Source: CAYYED01 sp964470785 (lineage in GTDB: Bacteria; Patescibacteriota; Minisyncoccia; Minisyncoccales; PEYH01). Taken from it: 40,450 nucleotides of DNA. Made by a program: the position numbers and the translations under genes. Under the pieces are notes generated by a model. The model was not told the origin of the DNA and ran no database searches. It saw only the letters and a program-made list of their open reading frames with translations. Every line of letters starts with the position of its first letter. Position 1 is the first letter of the stretch. Where the stretch lies: contig CAYYED010000040.1 of the NCBI GenBank assembly GCA_964470785.1, positions 1 to 40,450 on the forward strand, given 5' to 3'. Shown here one piece after another: positions 5,980 to 14,669 of the stretch.

Positions 5980-7785
5980 CTACTCGCTGCGGAAAACTTT
6001 CCAAATAACCTCTTGGGGAACGCGTATTTTCCCCTTGTCCTGGAGGCGCTTTTTGCCTTTCTTTTGCTTTTCCAAAAGTTTCTTTTTTCTTGTATAATCG
6101 CCCCCGTAAAGAGCGCCGGTAACATCTTTTCTTCTTGCTTTTACCGTACGCCGGGCAATGATTTTTCCTCCAATAGCTGCTTGTAGGGGCACATTAAATT
6201 GCTGGAGAGGAAAAACCTGTTCCAATCTTTCAACTAATTCCTTGCCTTCTTTATAGGCATCTTCGCTTGGAACAATTTTGGAAAGGGCCGGCTCCGGCTT
6301 TGAGGCAATTAAAATTTCCAGTTTTGCTAATTTGGTCTCTTGCCAATGGCTGAATTTATAATCCATAGAACCATAGCCCTGGGTAGCGCTTTTTAGTTTA
6401 TCGTAAAAATTTGCCATAATTTCCCTAAAAGGCAGGTAGCATTCTACAAGCGATTTATCTAAGCTAAGCTGCCGCACACGAGGGCTCCTTTCCTCCACTA
6501 ATTCAAGCACTTTCCCCAAATACTGAACCGGAACAATTATTCTTAAAAAACAGTACTGTTCCTGGCTTTTTTTGATTACAGAAGGGTCGGGCCAATCAAT
6601 AACAGAGCATACCTCTTTAACATTATCGTCTTTATCAACCATTCTATAACAAACCGAAGGAGAAGAGCTGATTAGATTCAAACCATATTCTCTTTTGAGG
6701 CGCTCTATTACTATTTCTGCGTGCAAAAGCCCTAAAAATCCGCAATAAAATCCCCTACCCAGAGATGATTTGCTTTCCGGCTTGAAGCTCAATGCCGGGT
6801 CTTTTAATTTCAATCTTGAAAGCCCTTCTTTTAACAGCCCCCAGTTATTGGGATCCTGCGGAAAAAGCCCTACAAAAACTACCGGTTTCGGTTCTTTATA
6901 ACCGGGCAAGGGCCTAACCTTTTCTAAGTATTGCAAAGGCGTAACGGTGTCTCCTATTTTTACTTTATCCGGTTCCCTGATACCCAAAACCGCATATCCA
7001 ATCTCTCCGCTCTGAAGCACTTCTTGAACAACGGGTTCGGGCCTAAAACTTCCTATTTCTTTAATTTGTCCCGCATGGCCCGCATTAAGCAAAAATATTT
7101 GTTCCCCTTTTTTCAGTTCTCCTTCTATTACTCTGATATAAGCGATTACTCCTTTGTAATGATCATATTCAAAATCAAAAATAAGAGCTTTGAAAGGGGA
7201 CTGAAGGTCTGTTTTCGGAGCGGGCACTTTTTGGATTACCGCTTCTAATACTTTTTCCACGTTTATTCCGTTTTTGGCAGAAATTTTTAAGATTTCTTTT
7301 TCCCCCGCTCCAACGAGCTGGGCAAGTTCTTTGGCAACCTTATCTACTCTTTCCTGGTCAATAAAAATTTTGCCGCTTTCGCTGTGGCCTATTAAATCAA
7401 TTTTATTTAACACCGGAATAATGGTTAAATTTTCTTTTTTTGCCATTTCCAAATTAATCAAGGTTTGGGCTTGAATTCCTTTGGAAATATCTACCAATAA
7501 AACCACGCCTTCAATAGCAGCCAAACTCCGAGAAACCTCATAAGAAAAATCAACATGTCCGGGCGTGTCTATCATGTTTAAAACATAATCCTGATACTCC
7601 ATTCTCACCGGCGTCATTTTAATGGTAATCCCCCTCTCCCTTTCCAAATCCATAGAATCTAAAAACTGAGGACGCATTTTTTTTGCGTCCACGCTCTTGG
7701 TAATTTCCAAAAAACGATCAGCTAAAGTGGATTTTCCATGGTCAATATGGCTTGATATGCAAAAATTTCTAATATTTGCGCTCAT
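5980..7785 (-). CDS. lepA: Elongation factor 4 (LepA)
   Basis: EF4 is a ribosome-associated GTPase that aids initiation and can back-translocate ribosomes under stress. The 601 residues (E. coli 599) carry all G motifs: SHIDHGKST (G1), DTPGHVDF (G3), NKIDL (G4) and SAKNG (G5). The EF-G-like domains follow, and then the LepA-specific C-terminal domain (GKIIARRTVKARRKDVTGALYGGDYTRKKKLLEKQKKGKKR). It follows murJ by 15 bases on the same strand and probably shares the promoter at 9466-9494. The C-terminal basic tail ends in VIWKVFRSE rather than the usual FL.VL, a minor variation. Confidence 0.97.
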   Translation of the reverse strand: MSANIRNFCISSHIDHGKSTLADRFLEITKSVDAKKMRPQFLDSMDLERERGITIKMTPVRMEYQDYVLNMIDTPGHVDFSYEVSRSLAAIEGVVLLVDISKGIQAQTLINLEMAKKENLTIIPVLNKIDLIGHSESGKIFIDQERVDKVAKELAQLVGAGEKEILKISAKNGINVEKVLEAVIQKVPAPKTDLQSPFKALIFDFEYDHYKGVIAYIRVIEGELKKGEQIFLLNAGHAGQIKEIGSFRPEPVVQEVLQSGEIGYAVLGIREPDKVKIGDTVTPLQYLEKVRPLPGYKEPKPVVFVGLFPQDPNNWGLLKEGLSRLKLKDPALSFKPESKSSLGRGFYCGFLGLLHAEIVIERLKREYGLNLISSSPSVCYRMVDKDDNVKEVCSVIDWPDPSVIKKSQEQYCFLRIIVPVQYLGKVLELVEERSPRVRQLSLDKSLVECYLPFREIMANFYDKLKSATQGYGSMDYKFSHWQETKLAKLEILIASKPEPALSKIVPSEDAYKEGKELVERLEQVFPLQQFNVPLQAAIGGKIIARRTVKARRKDVTGALYGGDYTRKKKLLEKQKKGKKRLQDKGKIRVPQEVIWKVFRSE

Positions 7786-7800
7786 AGTAGCGATTATTTT

Positions 7801-9444
7801 TTATTTCTTAATTTTAAGAAATCTTTGCTCCAATATCTCTTTTATAAAGTATGCCTCCGGGGATTTCAAGATAAAAGAAAAAGTGAAATAAATGACTCCG
7901 CTAATGGCTGCAGAAACAAGGGTTTGTATAAGAATTCCTAAAAAAGTAGTCATATCTAAAAAAAGCCCAAAAGCGTGCAATGACAAATAGCCAACTAAAA
8001 GCATAGGCAAAGCAGCGCCTATTGTTCTTAAAAAGCCTTGAGCCAGTCCTAAGTTAATCCCGGAAATTTTTCTCTTTAACAAAAACAGTAAAAGGAAAAA
8101 ATAAAAAATACCGGAACAAGAGTAAGCCAGGGGCAGGGCAATAATTTTAATATCTGTTAGCCCCTTTAGTTTCAATGTCATTTGCAAAAAGTCCTTGAAA
8201 GTTCCTCCTTGCCTTAAGAGCAAAACAAAAAACAAACAAAGGGCGATGTTTAAAGCCACTGCCATAACGCTGCTAATGGCCGGAATTTTGGTATTATGCA
8301 TGGCATAAAACGCTTTGGACAATAAAATAACCAGCCCATAAGCAAATAAACTTAAAGAGAAAAGCGCTACGCAAGCGGCAGTAAGGCGCGTATCTTCCCA
8401 TCCGAATTGGCCGGTGCCGTAAATAATTCTTACAATCTGCGCCCTAAAAAGAAAAATAAGCATACTTGCCGGAACGATTAAAAAAACAACCATGCGCACG
8501 GAAAGAGAAAGTTTTTTAAAAAATTCTTTGTTTTTTTCTTGAGAAAACGCCCTTGCCATAGCAGGAAAAGCAGCGGTAGAAAAGGGCACGGCTATTAAAA
8601 TAATTAAAATATGGCTCAAATGATTTGCCAGATTAAAAACTGCAATAGACCCGGCTGCCAGCGCCGAACCGATTACGGTCATGGCAATAAGGTTAATTTG
8701 AGCAGCGGCCAATCCCAAAGAACGCGGCAACATTAGCTTAATGACTCTATTTACTCCTGAATGGAAAATTTTAATTTTTTTCTTTATCTTAAAACCTAAG
8801 TAAAAGAAAATAGGAATCTGCACCAATAAATGCAAAAATCCACCCAAAACTACACCCCATGCCAATCCGGGAAGACCGACCATAGGAACAAAAAACAAAA
8901 TACCGAAAATAATGCCAATATTATACATAATCGGAGATAAGGAAGTAATAAAAAACCGTGAAAAAGTCTGCAAAACTCCGCTGATAATATTGCTTAACCC
9001 CAAAAGAATAGGGCTTAAAAGCATAATGCGGGTTAAGATTGTGGTAAGTTCTTTTTTTTCGGCTTCGAATCCGGGAGCAATTAAAGAAATAAAGCTTGGA
9101 GCGAATAAAAATAACAACAAAGAAACAATAATTAGAAAAAAGAAAAATATGCCCAAGAGATTGGAAATAAACTCCCGTGCTTGTTCTTCGTTTTTTGTCC
9201 AATAGGAACTAAAAATCGGAATGATAGCCGCAGAGATAGCACCGGTAATCAGGGTCATATTAACGAAATCAGGAATACGGAAAGAGGCATAATATATATC
9301 AAGCTCATATCCTGCTCCGAAAGTTCCGGCTAAAAGCCGATCCCTAAAAATGCCTAAAAGAGCACTGCCCAAACTCGCCGCTCCCAAAATGAAAGCAGCG
9401 ACAGGAATATTACTGGTTTTTAGATTAAGGGCTCGTCTAATCAT
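7801..9444 (-). CDS. murJ: Lipid II flippase MurJ
   Basis: MurJ (MviN, MOP superfamily) moves lipid II across the membrane for peptidoglycan synthesis. From the ATG at 9444 the protein is 547 aa with about 14 membrane helices. Family motifs are visible: SLGSALLGIFRDRLLAGTFG near the N-terminus, a segment with several arginines in loop 1, and PFSTAAFPAMARAF in the middle. The frame is open to 9621, but that extension would run through the rnpB promoter and RNA and has no family similarity, so the internal ATG is chosen. A promoter lies 20-50 bases upstream. Having ftsEX, ftsB, murB and murJ suggests a normal peptidoglycan wall. Confidence 0.95.
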   Translation of the reverse strand: MIRRALNLKTSNIPVAAFILGAASLGSALLGIFRDRLLAGTFGAGYELDIYYASFRIPDFVNMTLITGAISAAIIPIFSSYWTKNEEQAREFISNLLGIFFFFLIIVSLLLFLFAPSFISLIAPGFEAEKKELTTILTRIMLLSPILLGLSNIISGVLQTFSRFFITSLSPIMYNIGIIFGILFFVPMVGLPGLAWGVVLGGFLHLLVQIPIFFYLGFKIKKKIKIFHSGVNRVIKLMLPRSLGLAAAQINLIAMTVIGSALAAGSIAVFNLANHLSHILIILIAVPFSTAAFPAMARAFSQEKNKEFFKKLSLSVRMVVFLIVPASMLIFLFRAQIVRIIYGTGQFGWEDTRLTAACVALFSLSLFAYGLVILLSKAFYAMHNTKIPAISSVMAVALNIALCLFFVLLLRQGGTFKDFLQMTLKLKGLTDIKIIALPLAYSCSGIFYFFLLLFLLKRKISGINLGLAQGFLRTIGAALPMLLVGYLSLHAFGLFLDMTTFLGILIQTLVSAAISGVIYFTFSFILKSPEAYFIKEILEQRFLKIKK

Positions 9445-9465
9445 AGAACAACAATTTAATCTTTT

Positions 9466-9494
9466 ATTGTAGAGTAAAAAGCGCGGTTCGACAA
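9466..9494 (-). promoter_or_regulatory. Predicted promoter of murJ-lepA
   Basis: On the minus strand TTGTCG (9494-9489), 17 bases, TACAAT (9471-9466). Transcription would start near 9459, about 15 bases before the murJ ATG. It is divergent from, and almost abuts, the rnpB promoter. Confidence 0.6.
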
Positions 9495-9500
9495 CTAAAG

Positions 9501-9528
9501 TTGACAAAATACTAATTTTTGATATAAT
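9501..9528 (+). promoter_or_regulatory. Consensus sigma70 promoter of rnpB
   Basis: TTGACA (9501-9506), a 16-base spacer, TATAAT (9523-9528). Both hexamers are perfect. The predicted start at about 9535 is exactly the first base of the RNase P P1 stem. Confidence 0.88.
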
Positions 9529-9534
9529 GCCAGC

Positions 9535-9937
9535 GTCCAAGTAAATAGGGCAATCGCCCTTCACCAAAATTTGATGAGGGGAGGAAGGTCCGAACACTCG
9601 GTCATTGTTCACCAATGACACAGGCAGCGGGTAATACCCGTCGTCCGTGAGGATAGAGGTGCGAATAGTGACGCCCCGAACCGCAAGGAGAGGGGAATCC
9701 TTCGGGATTAATGCCGCGGAAACGCGGGTGCTAAAACAAAATGCTTAGGCATTTTGTTCGCACGAACATTCGCAAAGCGAATGTTTTAGTGATACGGCTA
9801 AATCCTTGCCTGAGTGCAAGAGCAAATAAAGTAGCTCGCATGACCCCGAGAGTAATCGAGGGGCTAGATAGATGATTGCCGCCCTTTACTTTGTAAAAAG
9901 AAAGGGGCACAGAATTCGGCCTATTATTTACTTGGAC
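9535..9937 (+). ncRNA. rnpB: RNase P RNA (bacterial type A)
   Basis: This is the catalytic RNA that trims tRNA 5' ends. The ends pair as P1 (GTCCAAGTAAATAGG with CCTATTATTTACTTGGAC, one bulge). The conserved core GAGGAAGGTCCGAACA (usually GAGGAAAGTCCGGGC) is near 9580, and ACAGAATTCGGC near the 3' end matches the universal ACAGAANNCGGC. Between 9730 and 9790 two extra strong hairpins (AAAATGC/GCATTTT and ACATTCG/CGAATGT) extend a variable helix. The length of about 403 nt is near the usual 350-400. It is flanked by a consensus promoter and a strong terminator, so it is transcribed alone. Confidence 0.95.
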
Positions 9938-9940
9938 ATC

Positions 9941-9970
9941 AAAAAAGCTTTCTTTACGGAAAGCTTTTTT
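9941..9970 (+). terminator. Intrinsic terminator of rnpB
   Basis: A 12-bp perfect stem (AAAAAAGCTTTC / GAAAGCTTTTTT) with a six-base loop, ending in a U run, begins four bases past the RNase P P1 stem. Confidence 0.93.
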
Positions 9971-10100
9971 GATTTTTAAAACAAAACCAAGTCAATGTGT
10001 AAAAAAGCTTGCGAGACCCGACCTCCGCAAGTTTTATCCTTTACAAGGGACTATCCCTTATTTTCTTTGGTATGAGATTGCTTCGCCCCTCGCTCCGCTC

Positions 10101-10184
10101 GGGGCTCGCAATGACGAAATGGATATTTGGCTCGGGGCTCTCAATGACGAAATGGATATTTGGCTCGGGGCTCGCAATGACGGG
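10101..10184. repeat. 33-bp tandem repeat, 2.5 copies
   Basis: Two full units beginning GGGGCTCGCAATGACGAAAT (10101) and GGGGCTCTCAATGACGAAAT (10134), each ending TTTGGCTC, are followed by a partial third from 10167. The repeat grew from the end of a CAATGAC-type palindromic element (10078-10115). Together they fill the 250-base gap between the rnpB terminator and the RNase H gene, which holds no convincing gene. Confidence 0.85.
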
Positions 10185-10227
10185 AGTATCAATGGCCAAT
10201 GGTCAATCGTTATGGTCATAGTTATTG

Positions 10228-10662
10228 TTATAAGAGAGGTTTGGGGTTGTCGTCCAGGGCTTGGTTAGCAAGATTGTCGGCACGGCTATTTTCTTCTCTG
10301 GGTATTGAAACAAAATCAATATTCTTAAAATCAATTCTAAGGTTCCATGCCTGAATAAAAAGTTTTTGTATGTTTTCCTCTTTAATTTTATACTTGCCCA
10401 TCATTTGAGAAACAAGAAGCTGAGAGTCGGATTTAATAAGCACGGAAAGTTTTTTGATTTTCTCTTTTCCATAAAGCGCTCTAATTTTTTTCAAAGTAAA
10501 AATTACGGCCTGATATTCGGCTTCATTATTAGTGGCTCTTCCAATAGATTTTGAATATCTTTTAACAATATTGCCCTTGCTGTCGCAAATAACTGCTCCA
10601 ATGGCAGCCGGGCCGGGATTGCCCCGAGAGGCACCGTCTGTATAAATAATAATTTTTTCCAT
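10228..10662 (-). CDS. Ribonuclease HI (short, archaeal-type)
   Basis: RNase HI cuts RNA in RNA-DNA hybrids, removing primers and R-loops. The 144 residues carry the catalytic acids: Asp in YTDGASRGNPGPAAIG (residue 8), Glu in NNEAEYQAV (47), Asp in KSDSQLL (78) and Asp in SRADNLAN (about 127). The protein lacks the basic protrusion of E. coli RNase HI, as in the archaeal/Sto-RNase HI branch common in CPR. It is the last gene of the long operon, starting 15 bases after the RecJ-like gene. Its final codons (NPKPLL) sit beside the CAATGAC repeat region. Confidence 0.93.
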   Translation of the reverse strand: MEKIIIYTDGASRGNPGPAAIGAVICDSKGNIVKRYSKSIGRATNNEAEYQAVIFTLKKIRALYGKEKIKKLSVLIKSDSQLLVSQMMGKYKIKEENIQKLFIQAWNLRIDFKNIDFVSIPREENSRADNLANQALDDNPKPLL

Positions 10663-10676
10663 TGTTATTTTTTCAA

Positions 10677-11855
10677 TTATTTTTTAAAAAACTCTTCCAG
10701 GCAATTCTTAAACTTGCCGATGTTTTCGTTTTTTAAACGGCAGCCGCAGGCAGGCGGATGGCCGCCGTAGGCCTCTAAATACTTTTTACAATAAGTTAGA
10801 GCATCTACTCCGTTTATTTTTTGGGGCAATCGCGCCGAGCAAGTGCTTTCTTTCTCCCCTATCTTCAAAAGGAAAACCGGTTTTTTATACTCACGAAGAA
10901 GCTTAGAAGCAATAACCCCTAAAAGAGGCACGATCCACATATCGCTGGCTTCAAATATTATTAAGCAATCCTGCTCTTGGGAGTTTAATTTTTCTTTCAT
11001 ATCCTGAACCGCAATTTTTACTAGTCGTTTTTTTTCCCGATTTTGTTTAACTAATCTCCGGCCTAAAATTTTAGCTTTTTGGGGAGGGCTTTCGGTTAAC
11101 AAAATATAACTTTCGGCAATGTTGTCTTTTAATTTGGCACTGTTCAAAGGGGCAATAATTTTTTGATAAATATCTATTTCTTCTTGTAAATCAGCATCTT
11201 GTAGATCGGCAAGAGCCAAAATACCGGGTCTTTGGGTCCTTTGCAATGACTCCAGTCCTTTCTCTATAATCTCTTGATTATCCTCTTCTTGGGGCATCAT
11301 ATCAGACAAAGTAGCCAATGCTGCTATTTCTAAAAAGCCTTCTGCAACAAAATCAGGATGGCCGGTTTTTGCCAAAACCGCTTCTGCCAACTTATAGACC
11401 AAGCCGGCCGCGGCAAACTCCTTAAACGGATAAGGATCCCCTTTTTTCTTGGGATTAATAAGAATGCTCGCTTTAGGCACCTTGCCAATAATAGAATGAT
11501 GGTCAATAATAATCACCTCCAGGCCCATTTTTTTCGCCTCTTCCACTTCCTGAAAATTATTTACTCCGCAGTCAACCACAAAAAGAATAGCCGGCGCATC
11601 ATCTTTAAATGTTTTAAGCGCCCGAATACTTAATCCATGTCCCTCTTGTTCTCGGTCAGGAAAATATACCTTAACCTTTTTTTCCTTAATATAGGAAAGA
11701 TTAAGCAATTCAAAAAGCTCTTTTAAAATAACAACAGAAGCGATACCGTCTAAATCGGTATCGCCAAAGATGATAATCTTTTCTTTTTTATCTGCCGCTT
11801 TTAGAATCCGCTCAACAGCTTCCTTTATTCCCTTGGGTAAAAACTCTTCTGTCAT
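10677..11855 (-). CDS. RecJ-like DHH/DHHA1 phosphoesterase
   Basis: This is a probable single-strand-specific exonuclease or related nuclease of the RecJ branch. The 392 residues show motif I IIIFGDTDLDGIASVVIL (acids about 32-36), VVDCGVNN, the DHH motif VIIIDHHSI, and a DHHA1 domain containing VIASKLLREYKKPVFLL and YGGHPPACGC. It lacks the OB-fold and C-terminal parts of full RecJ (about 577 aa in E. coli), so it may be a reduced RecJ or an oligonucleotide-degrading relative. The start codon directly follows the pgk stop with no gap, and an RNase HI gene follows. The pairing suggests nucleic-acid turnover or repair. Confidence 0.88.
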   Translation of the reverse strand: MTEEFLPKGIKEAVERILKAADKKEKIIIFGDTDLDGIASVVILKELFELLNLSYIKEKKVKVYFPDREQEGHGLSIRALKTFKDDAPAILFVVDCGVNNFQEVEEAKKMGLEVIIIDHHSIIGKVPKASILINPKKKGDPYPFKEFAAAGLVYKLAEAVLAKTGHPDFVAEGFLEIAALATLSDMMPQEEDNQEIIEKGLESLQRTQRPGILALADLQDADLQEEIDIYQKIIAPLNSAKLKDNIAESYILLTESPPQKAKILGRRLVKQNREKKRLVKIAVQDMKEKLNSQEQDCLIIFEASDMWIVPLLGVIASKLLREYKKPVFLLKIGEKESTCSARLPQKINGVDALTYCKKYLEAYGGHPPACGCRLKNENIGKFKNCLEEFFKK

Positions 11856-13013
11856 TTAATCTTCCAATGCTTTAATTCCAACAAGTTCTTTTCTACTGAA
11901 AAAATCCATCATTGCCCCGCCCCCGGTAGAGATATAGCTAAATTTATCGTGAAGATTATTTTCTACTAAAAAAGCCACGGTATCTCCTCCTCCGGCAATA
12001 GAATAAGCGCCGCTCCTCAAGATAACACTAGCAACAGCCAAGGTTCCCGAAGCAAATCTTTTGTCTTCGGTGTATCCCATAGGCCCATTCCAAATTATTG
12101 TTTTTGACTGCTCAATAATATCAGAAAAAATTCTCACCGTTTCCGGACCAATATCAAACATCTGCTCCTCGCTTCTTATTTTTCCCACTGCGGACTGGCG
12201 CAAATAATCTTCATCATGATTTTTTAATCCAACTAAAGCATCTATCGGCATATGCAGCTTGGGATTGGTTAATTCCAAACCAACCAGTTTTTTTTCTATC
12301 TCTTCTCCCGGATAAAGAGAAGTCATAGAAATCTCCTTGGCTCCCAGAATAACCGGAGCCAATTTGCCTCCAATAAGCAAATGGTCGGCAATATCTAAAA
12401 AATTGATTAAAAGGGGAAGCTTGGTCTCAATTTTCGCTCCGCCTAAAACAACGGTCAGGGGTTTCTGCGGTTCCTGAATAGCCGAAGAAAGAATAGCTAT
12501 TTCTTGTTCTAACATCAATCCGGCGCAGGAAGGTATATGTTTAGGAATTCCCACCATAGAAGCATGTTTTCTGTGGCAAACACTAAAAGCGTCGTTAACA
12601 TAAATGTCAGCAAAAGATGCCAACATTTTGCTGAATTCCTCGCTATTTTCTTCTTCCCCTTTGTTAAATCTAAGATTCTCTAAAAATAATACTTGTCCGG
12701 TTTTAATGCTTGATTGCGCCGTTTGGGCCGCCTTGCCAACGCAATCTCCTGCAAAAATTACTTCTCGTTTTAAAAGTTTTTCTAAACGTTCTGCTATTGG
12801 TTTTAATCCAATTCTCTCTCCTGCGGACGGCCGTCCTAAATGGCTTATTATTATCACAGCCGCGCCTTTTTCTAAAAGATATTCAATGGTGGACAACGAC
12901 TTTTTGATACGAAAATCATCTTCAATCTCCCCTTTCTTATTGATAGGCACGTCAAAACTCGTTCTTAAAAGAACTTTTTTGTTTTGAAAATTAAAATCTT
13001 TTAAAGTTTTCAT
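11856..13013 (-). CDS. pgk: Phosphoglycerate kinase
   Basis: PGK makes ATP from 1,3-bisphosphoglycerate in lower glycolysis. The 385-aa protein has the N-terminal signature LLRTSFDVPIN, the substrate-binding ISHLGRP and FLENLRFNKGEE, the nucleotide-side WNGPMGYTEDKRFASGT and the GGGDTVAFLVE loop, with STGGGAMMDFFSRKELVGI at the C-terminus. The frame is open to 13070, but the first 19 codons are basic, unlike PGK and without a Shine-Dalgarno sequence, so the ATG at 13013 (MKTLKDFNFQNKKVLLR) is chosen. It lies between the VirD4-like ATPase and the RecJ-like gene in one transcription unit, an arrangement with no evident functional logic. Confidence 0.96.
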   Translation of the reverse strand: MKTLKDFNFQNKKVLLRTSFDVPINKKGEIEDDFRIKKSLSTIEYLLEKGAAVIIISHLGRPSAGERIGLKPIAERLEKLLKREVIFAGDCVGKAAQTAQSSIKTGQVLFLENLRFNKGEEENSEEFSKMLASFADIYVNDAFSVCHRKHASMVGIPKHIPSCAGLMLEQEIAILSSAIQEPQKPLTVVLGGAKIETKLPLLINFLDIADHLLIGGKLAPVILGAKEISMTSLYPGEEIEKKLVGLELTNPKLHMPIDALVGLKNHDEDYLRQSAVGKIRSEEQMFDIGPETVRIFSDIIEQSKTIIWNGPMGYTEDKRFASGTLAVASVILRSGAYSIAGGGDTVAFLVENNLHDKFSYISTGGGAMMDFFSRKELVGIKALED

Positions 13014-13089
13014 AATATAAATAACCCCCCTCGTCTTTCTCCTTCTCCTTATGGGAAGAAAGAGGACCAAAAAAGAGGCAATAAGCTAA

Positions 13090-14655
13090 TTATTCAAAAC
13101 TTATTCTCTGGCCAGGCTTCAAAACCCCTTCTTGTTTTTCATATTCTTTCTCTTCTCTCTTGTTTTCCCCTAAAGCGTTATTAATGGCTTTTTTTAAACC
13201 TCCGATATCCGGCTTTTTTTTCTCTTTAGCGGGTTTTTCCCTGTTTTTTCTGGAAGGAGAAAAGAAAACCGGTTCTTTTTCAATGGCTTTTTTAAATGGA
13301 ATAGCAAAATTGCTTTTTTGATTGCTTTTATTGTTATTGTTATTCACCGGCCTTGCCTTCTGCGGCGGAATATTCTCAATTTGCGCCCAATCACTGATTT
13401 GTTTTTCCACCTCTGCTTTTGGAATAGCATAATGCTCTCTGGTTCGTTTAATAATAATTTCTTTGGAAATCTCTTCCGGTCTAATAAAAGGAGCAAGTGT
13501 AGCGGCGGAAAAAGGCCTTCCTGCCACGCCGTCAACCATAAGCTTAAGATAAATTTCGTATTTAGGAAGATTAACTAAGTCCTCGGCCGTAAGAACGGGC
13601 GCAAATTCTTTTTCCAAATATTCGCTGTCTTCGGCTCCAATACGGAAAGAGATAATAGTGCCGGCATTGCCAAATACCGCATCCCTAACTACTTCTTCCA
13701 TTTGAGCAATATACTGATGGGCCAGGGTCAAAGAAAGACGGTATTTTCTTGCTTCAGAAAGAATGCTGGCAAAAGACTCTGTGGCAAAATTCTGAAATTC
13801 GTCAACATATAAAAAGAAATCTTTCCTCTCTTTTTCAAAAACTTCTACCCTGGACATAGCTGCTAAATAAAGCTTAGTAATAATTAAATTTCCCAAAAGC
13901 ATAGAATTGGCTTCTCCGACTTTGCCCTTAGAAAGATTGACGATAAGAATTTTTTTGCTATCCATAATTTCCCTCATATCAATAGTAGAACGTAATTGCC
14001 CGATAATATTTCTAATCAAGGGATTAGAGGCAAACTGCCCTACTTTGTTTTGAATAGCAGCTGTGGCTTCTACCTCATATCTTTGCGAATATCTGGCAAA
14101 TTCCTGGGTCCAAAATGACTTTATTACGGGATCCACGATATATTTTATCACTTTTTTTCTATAATCCAGATCGGCAAGCATACGGTTAATGCCCAATAAA
14201 GTAGAACCCGGAAATTCTAAAAGGGCTAAAATACAATTATTTAAAATATATTCCATTCTCGCTGACCAAACATCGGGCCAAATCTTCTTAAAAACTCCCA
14301 TTAAGCCGGCAGCAATAAGATGGCGAGTGTTAGGATCTTTAATTTCCATAATATTAAATCCGATCGGCCAGTCAATGTCTGAAGGGTTAAAATAAATAAC
14401 ATCACCTGCTCTTTCTTTGGGAATATGCTCTAAAAGTTCTTCTGCCTGTTCTCCGTGAGGATCTACGAAAGCCAGCCCATATCCGTTTTTAATGTCCTGA
14501 ATAGCTAAATTAGCAAGCAGAGTTGTCTTACCCATGCCTGTTTTTCCGATAATATAGACATGCTTTCTCCGATCGTCAAGACGTATGCCAAATTTTTTTC
14601 GCGCATTACGAAAGTTTGTCTCGGCAAAATAATTAATGTAATCCTCTTCGTTCAT
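13090..14655 (-). CDS. VirD4/TraG-like DNA-transfer ATPase
   Basis: The 521-residue ATPase belongs to the FtsK/HerA-VirD4 group. It has Walker A IIGKTGMGKTTLLANLA near residues 35-50, FVDPHGEQAEELLEHIP, Walker B FFLYVDEFQNF near 290, an arginine-finger-like segment in EARKYRLSLTLAHQY, and a charged, low-complexity C-terminal tail of about 90 residues. Relatives pump DNA or proteins through type IV systems. There is no N-terminal membrane helix; the preceding gene, 14 bases upstream, codes for a membrane-anchored protein that may anchor it. In CPR cells such genes could serve DNA uptake, conjugation-like transfer or contact with a host. The ATPase call is firm and the transported substrate unknown. 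Confidence 0.85.
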   Translation of the reverse strand: MNEEDYINYFAETNFRNARKKFGIRLDDRRKHVYIIGKTGMGKTTLLANLAIQDIKNGYGLAFVDPHGEQAEELLEHIPKERAGDVIYFNPSDIDWPIGFNIMEIKDPNTRHLIAAGLMGVFKKIWPDVWSARMEYILNNCILALLEFPGSTLLGINRMLADLDYRKKVIKYIVDPVIKSFWTQEFARYSQRYEVEATAAIQNKVGQFASNPLIRNIIGQLRSTIDMREIMDSKKILIVNLSKGKVGEANSMLLGNLIITKLYLAAMSRVEVFEKERKDFFLYVDEFQNFATESFASILSEARKYRLSLTLAHQYIAQMEEVVRDAVFGNAGTIISFRIGAEDSEYLEKEFAPVLTAEDLVNLPKYEIYLKLMVDGVAGRPFSAATLAPFIRPEEISKEIIIKRTREHYAIPKAEVEKQISDWAQIENIPPQKARPVNNNNNKSNQKSNFAIPFKKAIEKEPVFFSPSRKNREKPAKEKKKPDIGGLKKAINNALGENKREEKEYEKQEGVLKPGQRISFE

Positions 14656-14669
14656 AAAAAATAAAATTA

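Noticed and set aside
9445..9621. N-terminal extension of murJ
   Set aside because: It crosses the rnpB promoter and RNA, and the MurJ similarity starts at the internal ATG at 9444.
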